Shown: one piece after another, positions 14,625 through 27,399 of the stretch
Layout of the letters: each line of letters opens with the position of its first letter
Numbering within the stretch: position 1 is the first letter of the stretch
Source: Paraphysomonas bandaiensis
Taxonomy: Eukaryota; Chrysophyceae
NCBI GenBank assembly: GCA_965644295.1
Contig: CBFFRP010000132.1
Location: 218,704 to 282,703, forward strand
Length of the DNA: 64,000 bases
Direction: 5' to 3'
The notes under the pieces: model-generated
The model's database searches: none
What the model was told of the DNA's origin: nothing
The model's input: the letters and a program-made list of their open reading frames with translations, nothing else
Program-made: the position numbers and the translations under genes

Positions 14625-15774
14625 TAGGGCTGCGTATCAATTAATTGTCAATTAATTGACATAGGTTGTAGTCAATTATAATGGCAAATTATGTAGTACT
14701 AAAATACACTAGCTGCCAATAATATAGCTACCTCAACTGTCGTTTCATTCCAGAGGCGACGATTCATGCGTAAAAGCATAAGTAGCTCTTAAATGTTGAG
14801 GAGTCAAGCTCTTGCGCAAGCCCGTTATTATAACAATCGTAGCTCTACTGAACAAGCTTTTAACCTTATTGGTTATGGCATGCAAGTGTTTAATGCTGCG
14901 GTAACGAGTTTGCTGGTTACGTCTTGCTCGCTTCCGCTGCCTGCTGCCATCAATCAAACGTTGCGCTACGTCGCCATTCCGAACTAGATGCGCACTGTCA
15001 TAATCTTCTTCTTCCTCATCGAGCAAAAATATTTGTTCCTTCCGAGTTACGGCTTCGTTGCCACATTGAATCTTCACGACTGCCTTTTTGAAAGCAGCGT
15101 TATGAATAATAATAGAAGCACTGTCGCCCAGATGACGCTCAACAATCGGGTACCTTATGATGAGTTCATCAAACAATACACTAACGTCGTGGAGGTCAAT
15201 CTGGTGTTAACCTTACTTCTGTAATTGTAAGGACACTAGTTGAAACAATTCCTATTCCTCCCGTATTGCACGAGCTTGGCATGCACCTTTTCGCTTGGCA
15301 TTAGACGTAACGCGTCGGAACCAAACTCGAATGATCTCACATGATTAGATAGAAGCAGGTAGCGGTAAATCATGGAAACTGTGGAGCTCATTTTCCTTGA
15401 GGACAAATCTTTATTGCAACTTCTTCGTTATTACCATTCACTAAAACACACTCGTGCAATGACTTCTGGTGCCAGTTTGTCGCTCATATTGCTAATTAAA
15501 AGTTAAATGAATTACTATGTGAGTTAATCCTATGGATTTTATAGTCTTTCACCAATCTTCGAATTTTATCCTAAAAATTGGATTTTGTCAATAAAAATGC
15601 CGTGTTTTAAAAACTTTTTAGCATAAAAAAGTGGCTTCTTATATCAATTAATAGCAAGTAATTGACAATTAATTGAAGCAAGCTGGAGTCAATTATAATT
15701 GCAATTATGATTCGATGTCCCAATTTCAATTATTGCAATTTCAATAATTGACAATTAATTGATACGCAGCTCTG
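14625..15774 (-). mobile_element. Decayed hAT-superfamily DNA transposon
   Basis: Terminal inverted repeats of about 30 bp begin TAGGGCTGCGTATCAATT on the left and, read inward from the right, CAGAGCTGCGTATCAATT. They are flanked by CTGTACGA (14617-14624) and CTGTGCGA (15775-15782), which match at 7 of 8 bases. An 8-bp duplication and (C/T)AG(G/A)G ends are hallmarks of hAT elements. The minus frame at 14745-15176 (about 143 codons, no ATG at its start) ends with NKVKSLFSRATIVI...RKSLTPQHLRA, resembling the hAT C-terminal dimerisation region. The N-terminal catalytic parts are missing, so the copy is defective. Further internal copies of the CAATTAATTG motif lie at 15644-15690. Confidence 0.8.
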
Positions 15775-15782
15775 CTGTGCGA

Positions 15783-16621
15783 GATGATATTGCACGAGTG
15801 TTCTTTGAGAAGTTGCATTCGATGACAAGTTATGACACAATTGGGTGATTTACTAAGTTAACTGGACGTTTATTTACTCATTAAACAAGTTAAGATGAGG
15901 GAACATTATAATAAATATAATAAACAATATATCACGTTATCTCCACTACCACTCATTTCTAGTACGATCTTATATCGTCACTATCTTCTTGTATGGTCAA
16001 TATATATTCAGTTCTCATTACTTCTCATAATACAGTTAACCACTACTGTATTCTCCAGTAACCGTCATAATTCCAATATCTTAGAATTACAGCTTTTAAT
16101 TGCTTAAACAGCAAAACTCAACACTCCCTCTCAATTCAAAGCTGTACATTGAATAGCCAAACCACGAGTCATAACTGACGGATACGCAACCACCAAGACC
16201 TCATGAGCTGTACATTGAATCTTCACATCGCAAGACATAACTGACGGATATGCTGTAGATTGAATCCTTACATTACAAGACATAACTGATGGGTAGAATT
16301 AGAGCTTTCAATTGCTCCAACAGCGAAACTCAACATTCGAGTGTTGGCAATGTCGTGAGTGTCTTGTATGAAAGGTGTCCTGAGTCGTAAGAAGGGGTAT
16401 GGAAAGAGCAACCTCGCATGCCAACAAGCACGCTGGATGGAAAGAGAAACCTTTGACTTTCCAGTAAGCTTGTGGTGCAATCACACATTCACAACTTGAA
16501 AGAAGTGGTATTAGAAGTGACAAAGAAACTAGTAGTATACGTTGACGAAAAATTTCATTACGAATATTTTTCAATAATTCATCTCCTAAATCAACAAAAA
16601 CATTTTTTTAAATATACTCAT
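15783..16621. other. Intergenic region with a degenerate tandem repeat
   Basis: AT-rich and without a gene. A three-unit degenerate tandem repeat occupies about 16138-16296; the core CTGTACATTGAAT...CATAACTGACGGATA is repeated at about 16142, 16207 and 16251. Confidence 0.6.
16138..16296. repeat. Degenerate tandem repeat, three units
   Basis: Units of about 45-65 bp share GCTGTACATTGAAT at the start and CATAACTGACGGATA at the end. They are flanked by related sequences AACAGCAAAACTCAACACTC (16106) and CAGCGAAACTCAACATTCG (16320). Confidence 0.65.
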
Positions 16622-19283
16622 TTAGACTGTCATATGTGAATCAATCGGCCATATACTATCATCTTCTTCATCACTGCTCACACATTCCCACAAACCAATC
16701 TGTGGTGTATCGTCGGAACCATTTAACACTCCAGTACTCCTTGCATGGTCTGAAGACTGCTTGGAAGACTCAGATGCAGCACCCGCAATATAATCAGTCA
16801 AATCTAGCTCATTCGCCTGTGATCTGCTCAGCGATGATGTGATTTTATACTTCTGAAGATTCTCAAGACGACGTTGCAAAGCCATTAATTCATTATCTAC
16901 ATCACATTTACACATTGAATGAAAACGTAATTACCAGGCGTACCGAGTTTCCATCCATCCTCGCGATGTTTCTCCTTATTTGACCGACTCATATCGGACG
17001 GCACTGACATATCTACAGTAATGAAACAATTATGTCAAGTAACAATTCCGCTACTACCCAACAAGAGATCACTCAACATATGTGCGCACTAGAACAGAAA
17101 TTGTGCACTTATGACATACACGCCATATCATTTAAGTCTGAACTAATACCTCCTTCGTGTCCGACAAGGTTTCGATCTGAATCCATTAGCGCGGAAAGCC
17201 GATGCTAAAAATATGCAACGTTACCGAATATGAAACGATTTTAACTAGACATCTCAATCTGAATACCTCTAAAATTTGCACAGCAGATGCAATAGTATCA
17301 ATGTCTTTCCCAATATCTCCAGCAGATAAATTTATCTGTATGGGTGCACGATTAACTTCAATACTCGTCGCCCCGCATTTACTATATCCTTTCAAGTCAT
17401 CAACCCTCTGACTTGCAGGATCTAATAGACCATCTGGTTCACATTCCGAGCTCAAATGTTGAATAGGATCTGCTGTAAGTTCACTGGCCGTTAGTGGCTC
17501 GCTACCCTCTACACAATGTTGCTGTTTTGTGTCAAATTCAGGATCCAATAAAGAGGTTTGACCATTGTTACTGTGAGATTCCCGACTGGCATCGCCTTCG
17601 TTAGAATGGAGGCCGTTTCCCAACGATAAATTCCATACATCAGCTCTAGCACTACTCTCTGAATTCTGGTAATTTTTTTCAACATCCGAATCTCTAAAAT
17701 ATAGTAACGTAAGAGGCTTCCCATGACATAAAACTTTATATAACATTCAGGGTACACATCTATATATAATACGGTGTGTGTATTTACTACCTCTTATGGA
17801 ATTTTGGTCTACTATCATGCCTGGGAATGTCTTTAGTATTTTGGCTCATTGACTGCCGCATGTCATGGATTTTCTGCATAAGTGATCCACTGTTCAGAGA
17901 TGATGAATCGAGGTTTAGTAAGCCGAACTCATCACTGCTACTCGAACTACTGCCACTACTCTTACTGGATAAAGTACTCTTTGCATGTTGTAAAGCGCTT
18001 TCCGACAACTTTACCAAATCTAGTACTGACTTCGCCTGACGCTCACGATCCACTTTCGAATGGAACGATGTTCTAGCTCTATTCTTGTAGGTTTGATGAG
18101 AGGTGGCATCGTGGTAATGACTACTTGCTGACTTCTTCGACTTCCTGCTTTCCTTTCTAGAGAGCGATGGGGTATGGCCCTTACCGTGTCTATACCTCGT
18201 CTGCTTAGGCTTGTTGGCTTCAGCACGATACATACTGCGGAATTCCATTCTGCCAATAGAAGAAGTTTCACTCGTCGATTTCAAATCACGGCTTGGAGTA
18301 ATATTTCTATGTCGAAGCACATTTCTTCTACCATATTCGTTAACACTTCCAGAAGTTTGTTTGGAATACTTTAATTCTCTTTCCAAATACTTTATTTCCT
18401 CTTCCTTTTTCTGTAGAATTTTCCTTAAACGTTCCTCCGACATACTTTGATGACCCTTTTGATATTTGATTCGTTGGATTTGTTTGTCTACCTTGAGGTT
18501 TCGCTTATGTGCTGCTTGCTTGACCTGTCGCAGCATATGTAACCGGCGTTCTTCAGCAAGGTGTAGCTTATATAAAAGTTTATCTTCGGCATGGGCAGGC
18601 TGTCTGAGCTCTGGAGCTCCAGTGTGCCATACAGAGAAAGTAGTTTTACGCAACTTAGGAGAGGTAGAGCACTTTTTTACTCGATCATTACTTCGTTGGG
18701 AGTGAGCTGATTTTTTCTTGCTTGATTTCTTTGAGTCATTATAAGCCACAGGTATACTCTCATCTTCATCAAGTAAGTGCTCTGTTTTAGTGTTCCAAGT
18801 CGACAGACGCTTTGGTCCCCAATTTAATCGTCTTGAGCGTAAAAATGTATACTCTTGAATAAACTTTCTTTCCCGGTCAATTGAAGTTTGATCAGATGAA
18901 TTGAAATTATCAATATCTATTGGGAACTGGTAATAGAATGTAGTAAGAGAGATAGTCCCCGTATTCGTATTACGCAACATGAAATCAAGCGTCTTAGTCA
19001 CACCATGCTCCATACTCGATGCTATAAACGAACAGGAGCCTAGAGGATAAGAATCTCCACTCGAAGAATAGGCTTCAGCAGTTATTTCGATATCACAAGT
19101 GGCTGATAGCTCGTCTGCAATCGGAACATAAACAGTCTTACAGAAGTTTGCTGCGACCTGGTCACACAGAGGCGCTGACATATCAAACTTATGAGCATTG
19201 ATTTTAATAGTGAGAAGGATTGATATCGTATCATCGGATAGAGAACGAAACAGTGCTGTGTCGACAAACACATGAACGAGCAT
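16622..19283 (-). CDS. C2-like domain and coiled-coil protein, 785 aa, five exons
   Basis: Exons 19283-17791, 17693-17267, 17204-17120, 17012-16935 and 16896-16622 join in frame. Residues about 1-125 alternate beta-rich hydrophobic segments (MLVHVFVDTALF..., SILLTIKINAH, CDIEITAEAYS, LDFMLRNTNTG) in the style of a C2 domain. The middle is basic and contains a probable coiled coil (residues about 230-300, EERRLHMLRQVKQ ... QKKEEEIKYLERELKY). A serine run (SSKSSGSSSSSSDE) and acidic, low-complexity C-terminal exons follow. The composition resembles centriole/ciliary scaffolds, but I cannot assign a named family. It is divergently paired with the LRR gene at 19872. Confidence 0.75.
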
Positions 19284-19871
19284 CTCCTGCTGGCTGTTGT
19301 TACGGTGCTGAGGGCGTTGATCTATACAGCAGGAGCATTACGAGTATGCGAGCGATGCGATGAGCGATGATTGAGATCATAGCAGCTCGAGTCAACTACG
19401 AACTACGATACCGTACACTGGTATACCATACTCCCTACGCTGCTGTGCTACAGTGTATACTGTACGGATATACAGCAGTAAAATCAACTGCCATTTTCAT
19501 AGGCTGTATACCTATACGTATACAGCAGTACACCGTAGTACAGATCCAACAGAGAACCTCCAATGAGGAATCACATACACCAATCATCTCCGAAATACGC
19601 TGTTTGGTTGGTGAACCACATTGCAGTCTTCTTCGAAAATTTGGCTCGTATCGCCGTAGGCCTGCTGTAGAGTGTGGTATACAGACAGCCGTATATGTGA
19701 ACTACATGAACATGAAGTGACGGCACATTCACGTGAAATCTCGAGTCGAGTCGAGTACTCCAGTGCGCTGCATGAGTCGCCTGCTCTCTCGTGCTGCTCT
19801 AGCTCTAGTTGTGTCTTGTATGATGTATCTGTAACGCACGTGTCACTCTTATCGTATTGACCGGCTGTGTC
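19284..19871. other. Divergent promoter region
   Basis: Contains several GTATAC and CAGCAGTA motifs (19506-19530 and others at about 19412, 19455, 19675). No gene is recognised. Confidence 0.5.
19506..19530. promoter_or_regulatory. Paired GTATAC with CAGCAGTA
   Basis: GTATAC at 19506-19511 and 19518-19523, the latter joined to AGCAGTA. A further GGATATACAGCAGTA lies at about 19467-19481. The cluster lies between divergent start codons at 19283 and 19872. Confidence 0.45.
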
Positions 19872-22800
19872 ATGAGGCTGTACGTACTGTGTGTATGTAT
19901 GGCTGCTCTATTGCCTCTATCAAGTGGTAAGTGGGGAGTCTTCTGTCTTGTTGTGTAATGGTTACATGTATGTATGTATATTAAGGTTGGAATGAGTATC
20001 AGAGTGCTGCTGTGTCGAATACTTGTGCAACAGATGAAGACTGCGCTCTCTGTGATTTTATTGGGTCGACTGATATCACAACGGCATACAGTTCATCGTG
20101 GACTTGCGATAATGTTAACTCCAAGTGCTCGTGGGATGGAATAGGCTGCAATGGTGGTGGTTCGGTCTCCAGCATTAGTCTAGGAAGCCAGGGTATAACT
20201 GGATCACTTCCATTATCACTTGCAAACATGACTAATTTAGAGCATCTTGATTTGAGCACGAACAGTTTTTCCGGGACGCTTCCGTATAACATTGGCAGTT
20301 TAATCAAACTTTCGTTCTTGTCTCTGAGGTCGAACTTATTCACTGGTACACTGCCATTGTCGCTTACTCAACTCTCTAGCCTTGAGGAAACTGATTGTAG
20401 TGATAACATGCTGAGTGGCTCTCTACCGTCAAGTATTGGGAGTTTATACAACCTCCTGTATTTTTATGCTGAAGATTGCCTACTCAGTGGATTCCTTCCT
20501 GAATCCATTACATCAATGAGTAGTTTAGTGGAGTTCTCAGTGTATCGCAATACGCTCTCAGGTCCACTTCCGTCAGCTCTATCTCTTCTTACCAATGTAG
20601 AATATTTTGACCTCGGAGATAATATGTTTACTGGGACTCTTCCTTCTGGAGTTGGCGCCATGACACAACTCTGGTTATTGTATATTGACTACAGCGATCT
20701 CACCGGCACACTCCCCACTGAGCTCGGCGCGCTTGACCTGCTTACTGATCTATCATTTTACAATAACAATTTGAATGGAACACTGCCCTCTACTCTTGGG
20801 GGAATGACAAGTCTCACCTACTTTGACTTAGGCCAAAATTCATTCACCGGAACGCTTCCTGCATCTATTATTAACATGTCATCGTTAGTGTTCTGGTACA
20901 TGGACAATAGTAGGATTACAGGACCCCTGCCGTTTGGCTTTGGAGACTTAAGTTATTTGCAACAGCTATCGCTTTTCCACAACCTACTCTCTGGCCCCCT
21001 TCCTGAGACAGTCACTAAACTAACCCTTCTCGATCTCCTTGATCTTGGAGCGAATTCGATATCAGGATCACTGCCTAACGACATTGGGGTTTTGCGACGG
21101 GCGGAGTATATCTCACTGGCTCAAAATTCTCTCACAGGAGCACTCCCTTCCACCCTTAGCGATTTATCGAATCTGAAAAGTCTCGTTTTGTCGTTCAACC
21201 ATATTTCGGGTCCCATATTGCCTTCTATAGTGGATCTTACTGCTCTCCAGCGATTAGATATTGGCAACAACGAAATCACCGGGGAATTTCCAAGTGGCAT
21301 AACTAAGATAGCTAATCTTGCCATTCTAAATGGAGAATCTAATGCATTACGTGGAACAATCCCAAGTGATATCGATACTCTGAGTGCCCTTACCTTTCTT
21401 GCCTTAGGAAATAACTATCTTAACGGGACACTGCCAGATAGTATAGCTAATCTGTATGACCTTGAAACTGGTACAGGTCTTTATCAGTTTCGAGCGAATT
21501 CTAACCTGTTGACGGGTTCTATTCCAAGTTCATACGCCAACTTGTCCTCCCTGAAAGAGTTACAGTTGCAAGATAATCTACTAATAACAACGTATAGTGA
21601 CCGCTTTTGTGAATTGACCCGCCTCGAAACGTTTTACGTCACACAATCTGAATATCATGAATGTAAAATACCTACCCCGATGCCGACCTCGGTGCCAACC
21701 TCTCTACCGAGTGGGAACCCAACCTTTGTTCCTACCGCAAACCCATCAGAGCTACCGACACACGATCCTTCATCAGCACCATCTCATTCTCCCACATGTG
21801 TTCCAACTATATCTCCGACATCATTTCCGACGGTTTCGCCGACAAGTACTCCTAGTATGTGTCCCACATATACACCGTCGCTGTTACCTACTGGTGAACC
21901 AACTGTAGCCCCCACGGTAGGGCCATCTCATTCTCCCACTTGTGTTCCAACTATATCTCCGACATCATTTCCGACGGTTTCGCCGACAAGTACTCCTAGT
22001 ATGTGTCCCACATATACACCGTCGCTGTTACCTACAGGTGAACCAACTGTAGCCCCCACGGTAGGACCGTCTCATTCTCCCACCTGTGTTCCAACTATAT
22101 CTCCGACATCATTTCCGACGGTTTCGCCGACAAGTACTCCTAGTATGTGTCCCACATATACACCGTCGCTGTTACCTACTGGTGAACCAACTGTAGCCCC
22201 CACGGTAGGACCGTCTCATTCTCCCACCTGTGTTCCAACTATATCTCCGACATCATTTCCGACGGTTTCGCCGACAAGTACTCCTAGTATGTGTCCCACA
22301 TATACACCGTCGCTGTTACCTACAGGTGAACCAACTGTAGCCCCCACGGTAGGACCGTCTCATTCTCCCACCTGTGTTCCAACTATATCTCCGACATCAT
22401 TTCCGACGGTTTCGCCGACAAGTACTCCTAGTATGTGTCCCACATATACACCGTCGCTGTTACCTACTGGTGAACCAACTGTAGCCCCCACGGTAGGGCC
22501 ATCTCATTCTCCCACTTGTGTTCCAACTATATCTCCGACATCATTTCCGACGGTTTCGCCGACAAGTACTCCTAGTATGTGTCCCACATATACACCGTCG
22601 CTGTTACCTACAGGTGAACCAACTGTAGCCCCCACGGTAGGACCGTCTCATTCTCCCACCTGTGTTCCAACTATATCTCCGACATCATTTCCGACGGTTT
22701 CGCCGACAAGTACTCCTAGTATGTGTCCCACATATACACCGTCGCTGTTACCTACAGGTGAACCAACTGTAGCCCCCACGGTAGGACCGTCTCATTCTCC

Positions 22801-24799
22801 CACATGTGTTCCAACTATATCTCCGACATCTTTTCCGACGGTTTCGCCGACAAGTACTCCTAGTATGTGTCCCACATATACACCGTCGCTGTTACCTACT
22901 GGTGAACCAACTGTAGCCCCCACGGTAGGGCCATCTCATTCTCCCACTTGTGTTCCAACTATATCTCCGACATCATTTCCGACGGTTTCGCCGACAAGTA
23001 CTCCTAGTATGTGTCCCACATATACACCGTCGCTGTTACCTACTGGTGAACCAACTGTAGCCCCCACGGTAGGGCCATCTCATTCTCCCACATGTGTTCC
23101 AACTATATCTCCGACATCATTTCCGACGGTTTCGCCGACAAGTACTCCTAGTATGTGTCCCACATATACACCGTCGCTGTTACCTACAGGTGAACCAACT
23201 GTAGCCCCCACGGTAGGGCCGTCTCATTCTCCCACCTGTGTTCCAACTATATCTCCGACATCATTTCCGACGGTTTCGCCGACAAGTACTCCTAGTATGT
23301 GTCCCACATATACACCGTCGCTGTTACCTACTGGTGAACCAACTGTAGCCCCCACGGTAGGGCCATCTCATTCTCCCACATGTGTTCCAACTATATCTCC
23401 GACATCATTTCCGACGGTTTCGCCGACAAGTACTCCTAGTATGTGTCCCACATATACACCGTCGCTGTTACCTACTGGTGAACCAACTGTAGCCCCCACG
23501 GTAGGACCGTCTCATTCTCCCACCTGTGTTCCAACTATATCTCCGACATCATTTCCGACGGTTTCGCCGACAAGTACTCCTAGTATGTGTCCCACATATA
23601 CACCGTCGCTGTTACCTACTGGTGAACCAACTGTAGCCCCCACGGTAGGGCCATCTCATTCTCCCACTTGTGTTCCAACTATATCTCCGACATCATTTCC
23701 GACGGTTTCGCCGACAAGTACTCCTAGTATGTGTCCCACATATACACCGTCGCTGTTACCTACAGGTGAACCAACTGTAGCCCCCACGGTAGGACCGTCT
23801 CATTCTCCCACATGTGTTCCAACTATATCTCCGACATCATTTCCGACAGTTAACCCAGTTGCTGACCCTACATCTTGTCCTTCGTTTTCTCCAACTATGC
23901 TTTTTGACGTATTGCCTACAATTATTCCAACTGCTGTACCATCTCTATACCCTACAGAATTGGTAACTGTTACTGTAGCAATACCTTGCTCCTTTAATGC
24001 CACCGGCTTGCAGTTTCTTAATAGCTCCTCTGAGTTGGAGATTGCTCTGGAAGATGTTCTTTTGGGGGAAGACGAAGGGTATGTAGTTGTTGATGGCATA
24101 AGCAAGATTGGTGCCGTTAACACGGAGTATCAATCTGTGTTTGTCATAGCTGCTGAAGAGTTGGATGTGTATCTTGTTTCTTACACGGTGTTTGGTGTGT
24201 ATCGACGACACAGTCCGGGAGTGAACAAGGATGTTGTGTTCAGCACGTTGCAGCAAAAGTATTCTGACGCCATTGAGAGCGGTGCTCTAGTTACCAGGGT
24301 GTCTAGTGTTGCTAAAAATACAGTAACGATATCCGGCTACATCAGCAGTATCGACGATGTGAGAGTAACTGCTGCTACGCGAATACCGACGTCATTTCCT
24401 AGCATACAACCAAGCTCTGAGATACTGCATCGGTCGTCCGATAGTCGTACAACAATAGCTGAATCACATTCCACATGGTACATTGTAGCGGCTGTGGTGT
24501 TCGTGTTTTTATTGCTCGCAGTTTTCTTATGTCGGAAGTATGTGTATGCGATGCGTCGGCAAGAAAAAAGTGAATTTTACGGTCTTAATGCCCACACTCT
24601 GGCCACTGAGACAGTTTCTATTGACAGCGAGCGACCAATTTCAAGTATATTCCCTCGAGGTGAGGATACACGAAGGGTAGAAAAGTTTTATAATATGGAG
24701 TCGTCATTAAGGATTGATTTGGGGGAAGAAGATCCTGAGATTGTTAGTGATAAGGTCTCGTCGGCGTTAGTTAGAAATGAAAATATAGAGGCAGTGTAG
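19872..24799 (+). CDS. Leucine-rich-repeat surface protein with 14-copy PT repeat and one TM segment
   Basis: Exon 1 (19872-19926) encodes a signal peptide (MRLYVLCVCMAALLPLSSG). A 59-nt intron leads to exon 2 (19986-24799), total 1622 aa. Order: Cys-bracketed N-terminal cap (residues about 30-70); plant-type LRRs with NxFxGTLPxxLxxLxxL spacing to about residue 540; Cys cap; a Pro/Thr/Ser linker with 14 full 48-residue units plus a partial (DNA 21782-23850); a folded extracellular region; a TM helix (WYIVAAVVFVFLLLAVFLC); and a cytosolic tail of about 90 residues. No kinase domain is present. Family knowledge: LRR ectodomains on Pro/Thr stalks are typical of stramenopile surface proteins. A role in adhesion or recognition, with the repeat as a rigid glycosylated stalk, is inferred. 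Confidence 0.93.
21782..23850 (+). repeat. 144-bp coding minisatellite, 14 full units plus a partial
   Basis: In-frame units start at 21782, 21926, 22070 and every 144 bp to 23654, then a partial unit at 23798. Each encodes 48 residues (SHSPTCVPTISPTSF ... GEPTVAPTVGP) with two Cys. Units differ almost only at a few silent sites (acatgtg/acttgtg/acctgtg, cctactggt/cctacaggt, gggccatct/ggaccgtct), in mosaic order, which indicates recent unequal exchange or gene conversion. Confidence 0.97.
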
Positions 24800-24979
24800 C
24801 GTAACAAAGGAAATATATTATAGAATTATCATGCACATTTATTTGTTAAGTCGTACTCTATCGAACGTATTTACACAGTTGAAACTCGCCGGTTGACAGT
24901 GTGTACGCCCATCATATATCTAATCTAATTATAAACACATAATGAACCCCGCGAAACAGATTTAACTTCTGTTACATAG

Positions 24980-25205
24980 TGAATGTCTTATTATGTGCAA
25001 TAGGCGTGCAAGAGTCAAAACTAATGTAGCAAAACAATTTATCTAACTAGTGCTTAACTCAGATACTCTACTATTTGGCGCTACGAAAGCTGCTTGTGCG
25101 TCACCGCAGGCACCAGGGTGCAACCACTTTCGCACTATTGCTCAAAGCAAATGCAGTGAACAAGCAGAATGTTGATATACCTGACATCTGCTGACATCAG
25201 GATAC
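24980..25205 (-). repeat. Tail-repeat family, copy 1
   Basis: Reads, on the minus strand, GCGAAAGTGGTTGCACC...GACGCACAAGCAGCTTTCGTAGCGCC... to CACGCCTATTGC near 25000. Together with copy 3 it forms an inverted pair (about 225 bp, nearly identical), including an extra block (CTGATGTCAGCAGATGTCAG...) absent from other copies. Confidence 0.85.
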
Positions 25206-25424
25206 TTCTGTTACAAGATGGAATTGTATAATAGCTAAATACTAAATATAGCCCAAGATATATGATCAGCTCTATAGCAAGAGGACTATACAGACTATAT
25301 ATGTACAAAACTTGTTCTATCTGTGAATTAATCTACTGTAACACTATATTATATAACTTGTTCACTAACTTTGAGTTGTTATATAAATGAGATCAGACCT
25401 TTTTCCTCAGCAAAGTCGGTGATA

Positions 25425-25590
25425 GAGCGGAAGTGGTTGCACCTTGGTCCTTGCAGTGACGCACAAGCAGCTTTCGTACCGTTAAATAGTAAGATATCAG
25501 CGTTAAGCACTAGTTAGTTAATTTTTTTGCAACATTAGTTTTGACTCTTACACGCCTATTGCTAATAATAATATGACATTCACTACATCA
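25425..25590 (+). repeat. Tail-repeat family, copy 2
   Basis: Same family (GAAGTGGTTGCACCTTGG, GACGCACAAGCAGCTTTCGT, ACACGCCTATTGCTAATAAT). It lies between copies 1 and 3 and starts directly at the conserved GCGGAAGTGG block, so it is shorter at its 5' side. Confidence 0.8.
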
Positions 25591-25984
25591 TTTTAATGCA
25601 CAATATTTCTTGTATTATTGAAACCCAGCTCAGAACTGAACTCTCTTTTCTAATGTTAGACTTGTTCAACTATACACATTGAACTCGATTGCATACTTCT
25701 ACTAATAACTACAACAATAATTTATATATCACATTAAATATACAGCGGCACACCACACCTGTGAATAACTTCATCTGACCTGTAAATATACACTTAACTA
25801 TTGCTCACTATATATGTTCTATAATCCCTCAACAAAGTCGGACTCGCATCTTTTCGTGGTGATCTGGAAGACAAGTACCGACAACTAATATATATAATCA
25901 GCATATAATTTTCGGCCCACACATAGCCAAATGCTTGGAACATACAAATATAAGTGATAAGTGTTACATATGTACTATGTACAC

Positions 25985-26335
25985 GTCTTTGGGTCTTGAC
26001 ACTAACCCTCAGGGACCTGGGCCCACCGCATGGGTATCCGAGGTATTTGTCTGCCTGCCAAAGTCAAGCACCCGGGCTGCTCATCTTAAGGACTCAAAAA
26101 TCCTGATGTCAGCAGATGTCAGGTATATCAACATTCTGCTTGTTCACTGCGTTTGCTTTGAGCAACAGTGCGAAAGTGGTTACACCTTGGTGCCTGCGGT
26201 GACGCACAAGCAGCTTTCGTAGCGCCAAATAGTAGAGTATCTGAGTTAAGCACTAGTTAATTAAATTGTTTTGCTACATTAGTTCTGACTCTTACACGCC
26301 TATTGCTAATAATAATATGACATTCACTACTGCGT
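25985..26335 (+). repeat. Tail-repeat family, copy 3 (long form)
   Basis: Includes a 5' body (TTTGGGTCTTGACACTAACC ... GTCAAGCACCCGGGCTG ... CTTAAGGACTC) shared with copies 5 and 7, a private 76-bp block, then the common tail to CACGCCTATTGCTAATAATA. It is inverted relative to copy 1. Confidence 0.8.
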
Positions 26336-26781
26336 CCAATTACTTCCACTGCTAAATTTAAATGCTACAACCATTGATATGTGTTGAGAATCAGACATGG
26401 AGTACGTCAAAAGTGTACGGCTTGAGAAAGTTGTCTAGAATAAAACCAAGGCGTACCGACTCTGGGATATCTTCGGCTCCTTCGGTAATACTCTCTGATA
26501 GGGCGTGTATCTAGATATTGTTATACCTCCACAGACTTAGGCATTATGAGATTTATACTGTATACTGTACAATACTAATTGCAAACTGTTTGCCATCATG
26601 CACTTTCACGTACATACTCACACCTAGCCTTATCTTGGAGGTCCATCTTCATAGCCATAATGTCGCGGTGCACATGGAGTGAAGCGCACAATTAGAACCA
26701 GACATGGAGTAGTCGAGCCCCATGATGGCATCCCGCAGTACACCACTCATGGAAACGTATTGAACTCCTTTCGTGCAGAAT

Positions 26782-27358
26782 CTATACAATCCCCTGACTC
26801 CAGTGGCCCCTGGATGCGGATAGAGATCCGTACTCTGCGAGAACATCTTCCGTGCTCTCACTATCGATCACTCTGGCGATGAGTCCTGAACTGTGTAACC
26901 TCCATACACACTTCACGTCTACCTCAGAGTCACCGGCAACGGCGTTGAGATGAGCCACACTGAGGAAGTTTGTCTTCTCACTGGCCAGATCCGGCAAAGC
27001 CTCAACTCTCGCTGCTGAGGTACACACACTGGAGGCACGCCACACGGACTGGAAGGCTTTACCTCAAGCAAAGCATTCCTTTCTCCCAATGAGGGCAGTG
27101 TAACTTCATCCATACGACTGTCTGTATGCTTATGAGTGAGCAGCGTGCGCAGTCCAGTCCGCAGTGTAGTCGGGTGCCTACACGAGGAGTCACCTCAAAA
27201 TCAGCCGTCCGAAAGAAAAAAACAAACAAAAACCGGGCAAATTTGATCTTTACCTCCTGCACTCACTGAATTTCCTGGATTTCTCACTGCGTTTCTGAGT
27301 ATTTTCTCAGAAGGGTGAGGAGAGACTGACTCGTCGTCTCTGTGCCCAGCTCATGCAT
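26782..27358 (-). CDS. Possible multi-exon gene of unknown function, partial model
   Basis: A tentative model: ATG at 27358, exon to 27288, a 110-nt intron with a long T-rich tract before its acceptor, exon 27177-27063, a further short intron, then a frame open to 26782. The joined reading (MHELGTETTSQSLLTLLRKY..., DEVTLPSLGERNALLE, SVAHLNAVAGDSEVDV, LHSSGLIARVIDSESTEDVL) has protein-like composition and phases agree across the first junction. The second acceptor and the 3' end are unclear, and a later exon (26649 onward) is possible. I recognise no family. It would start 41 bp from the divergent phosphatase gene. Confidence 0.35.
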
Positions 27359-27399
27359 GCAGCTACGCTGTTGAAACACAGTTCATTACACGATTGAAG

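Larger units (their letters stand above)
24800..27357. other. Repeat-rich intergenic region
   Basis: Contains three copies of the dispersed tail repeat (24980-25205, 25425-25590, 25985-26335) and otherwise AT-rich sequence. 26782-27358 on the minus strand may be coding (separate low-confidence entry). Confidence 0.6.
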
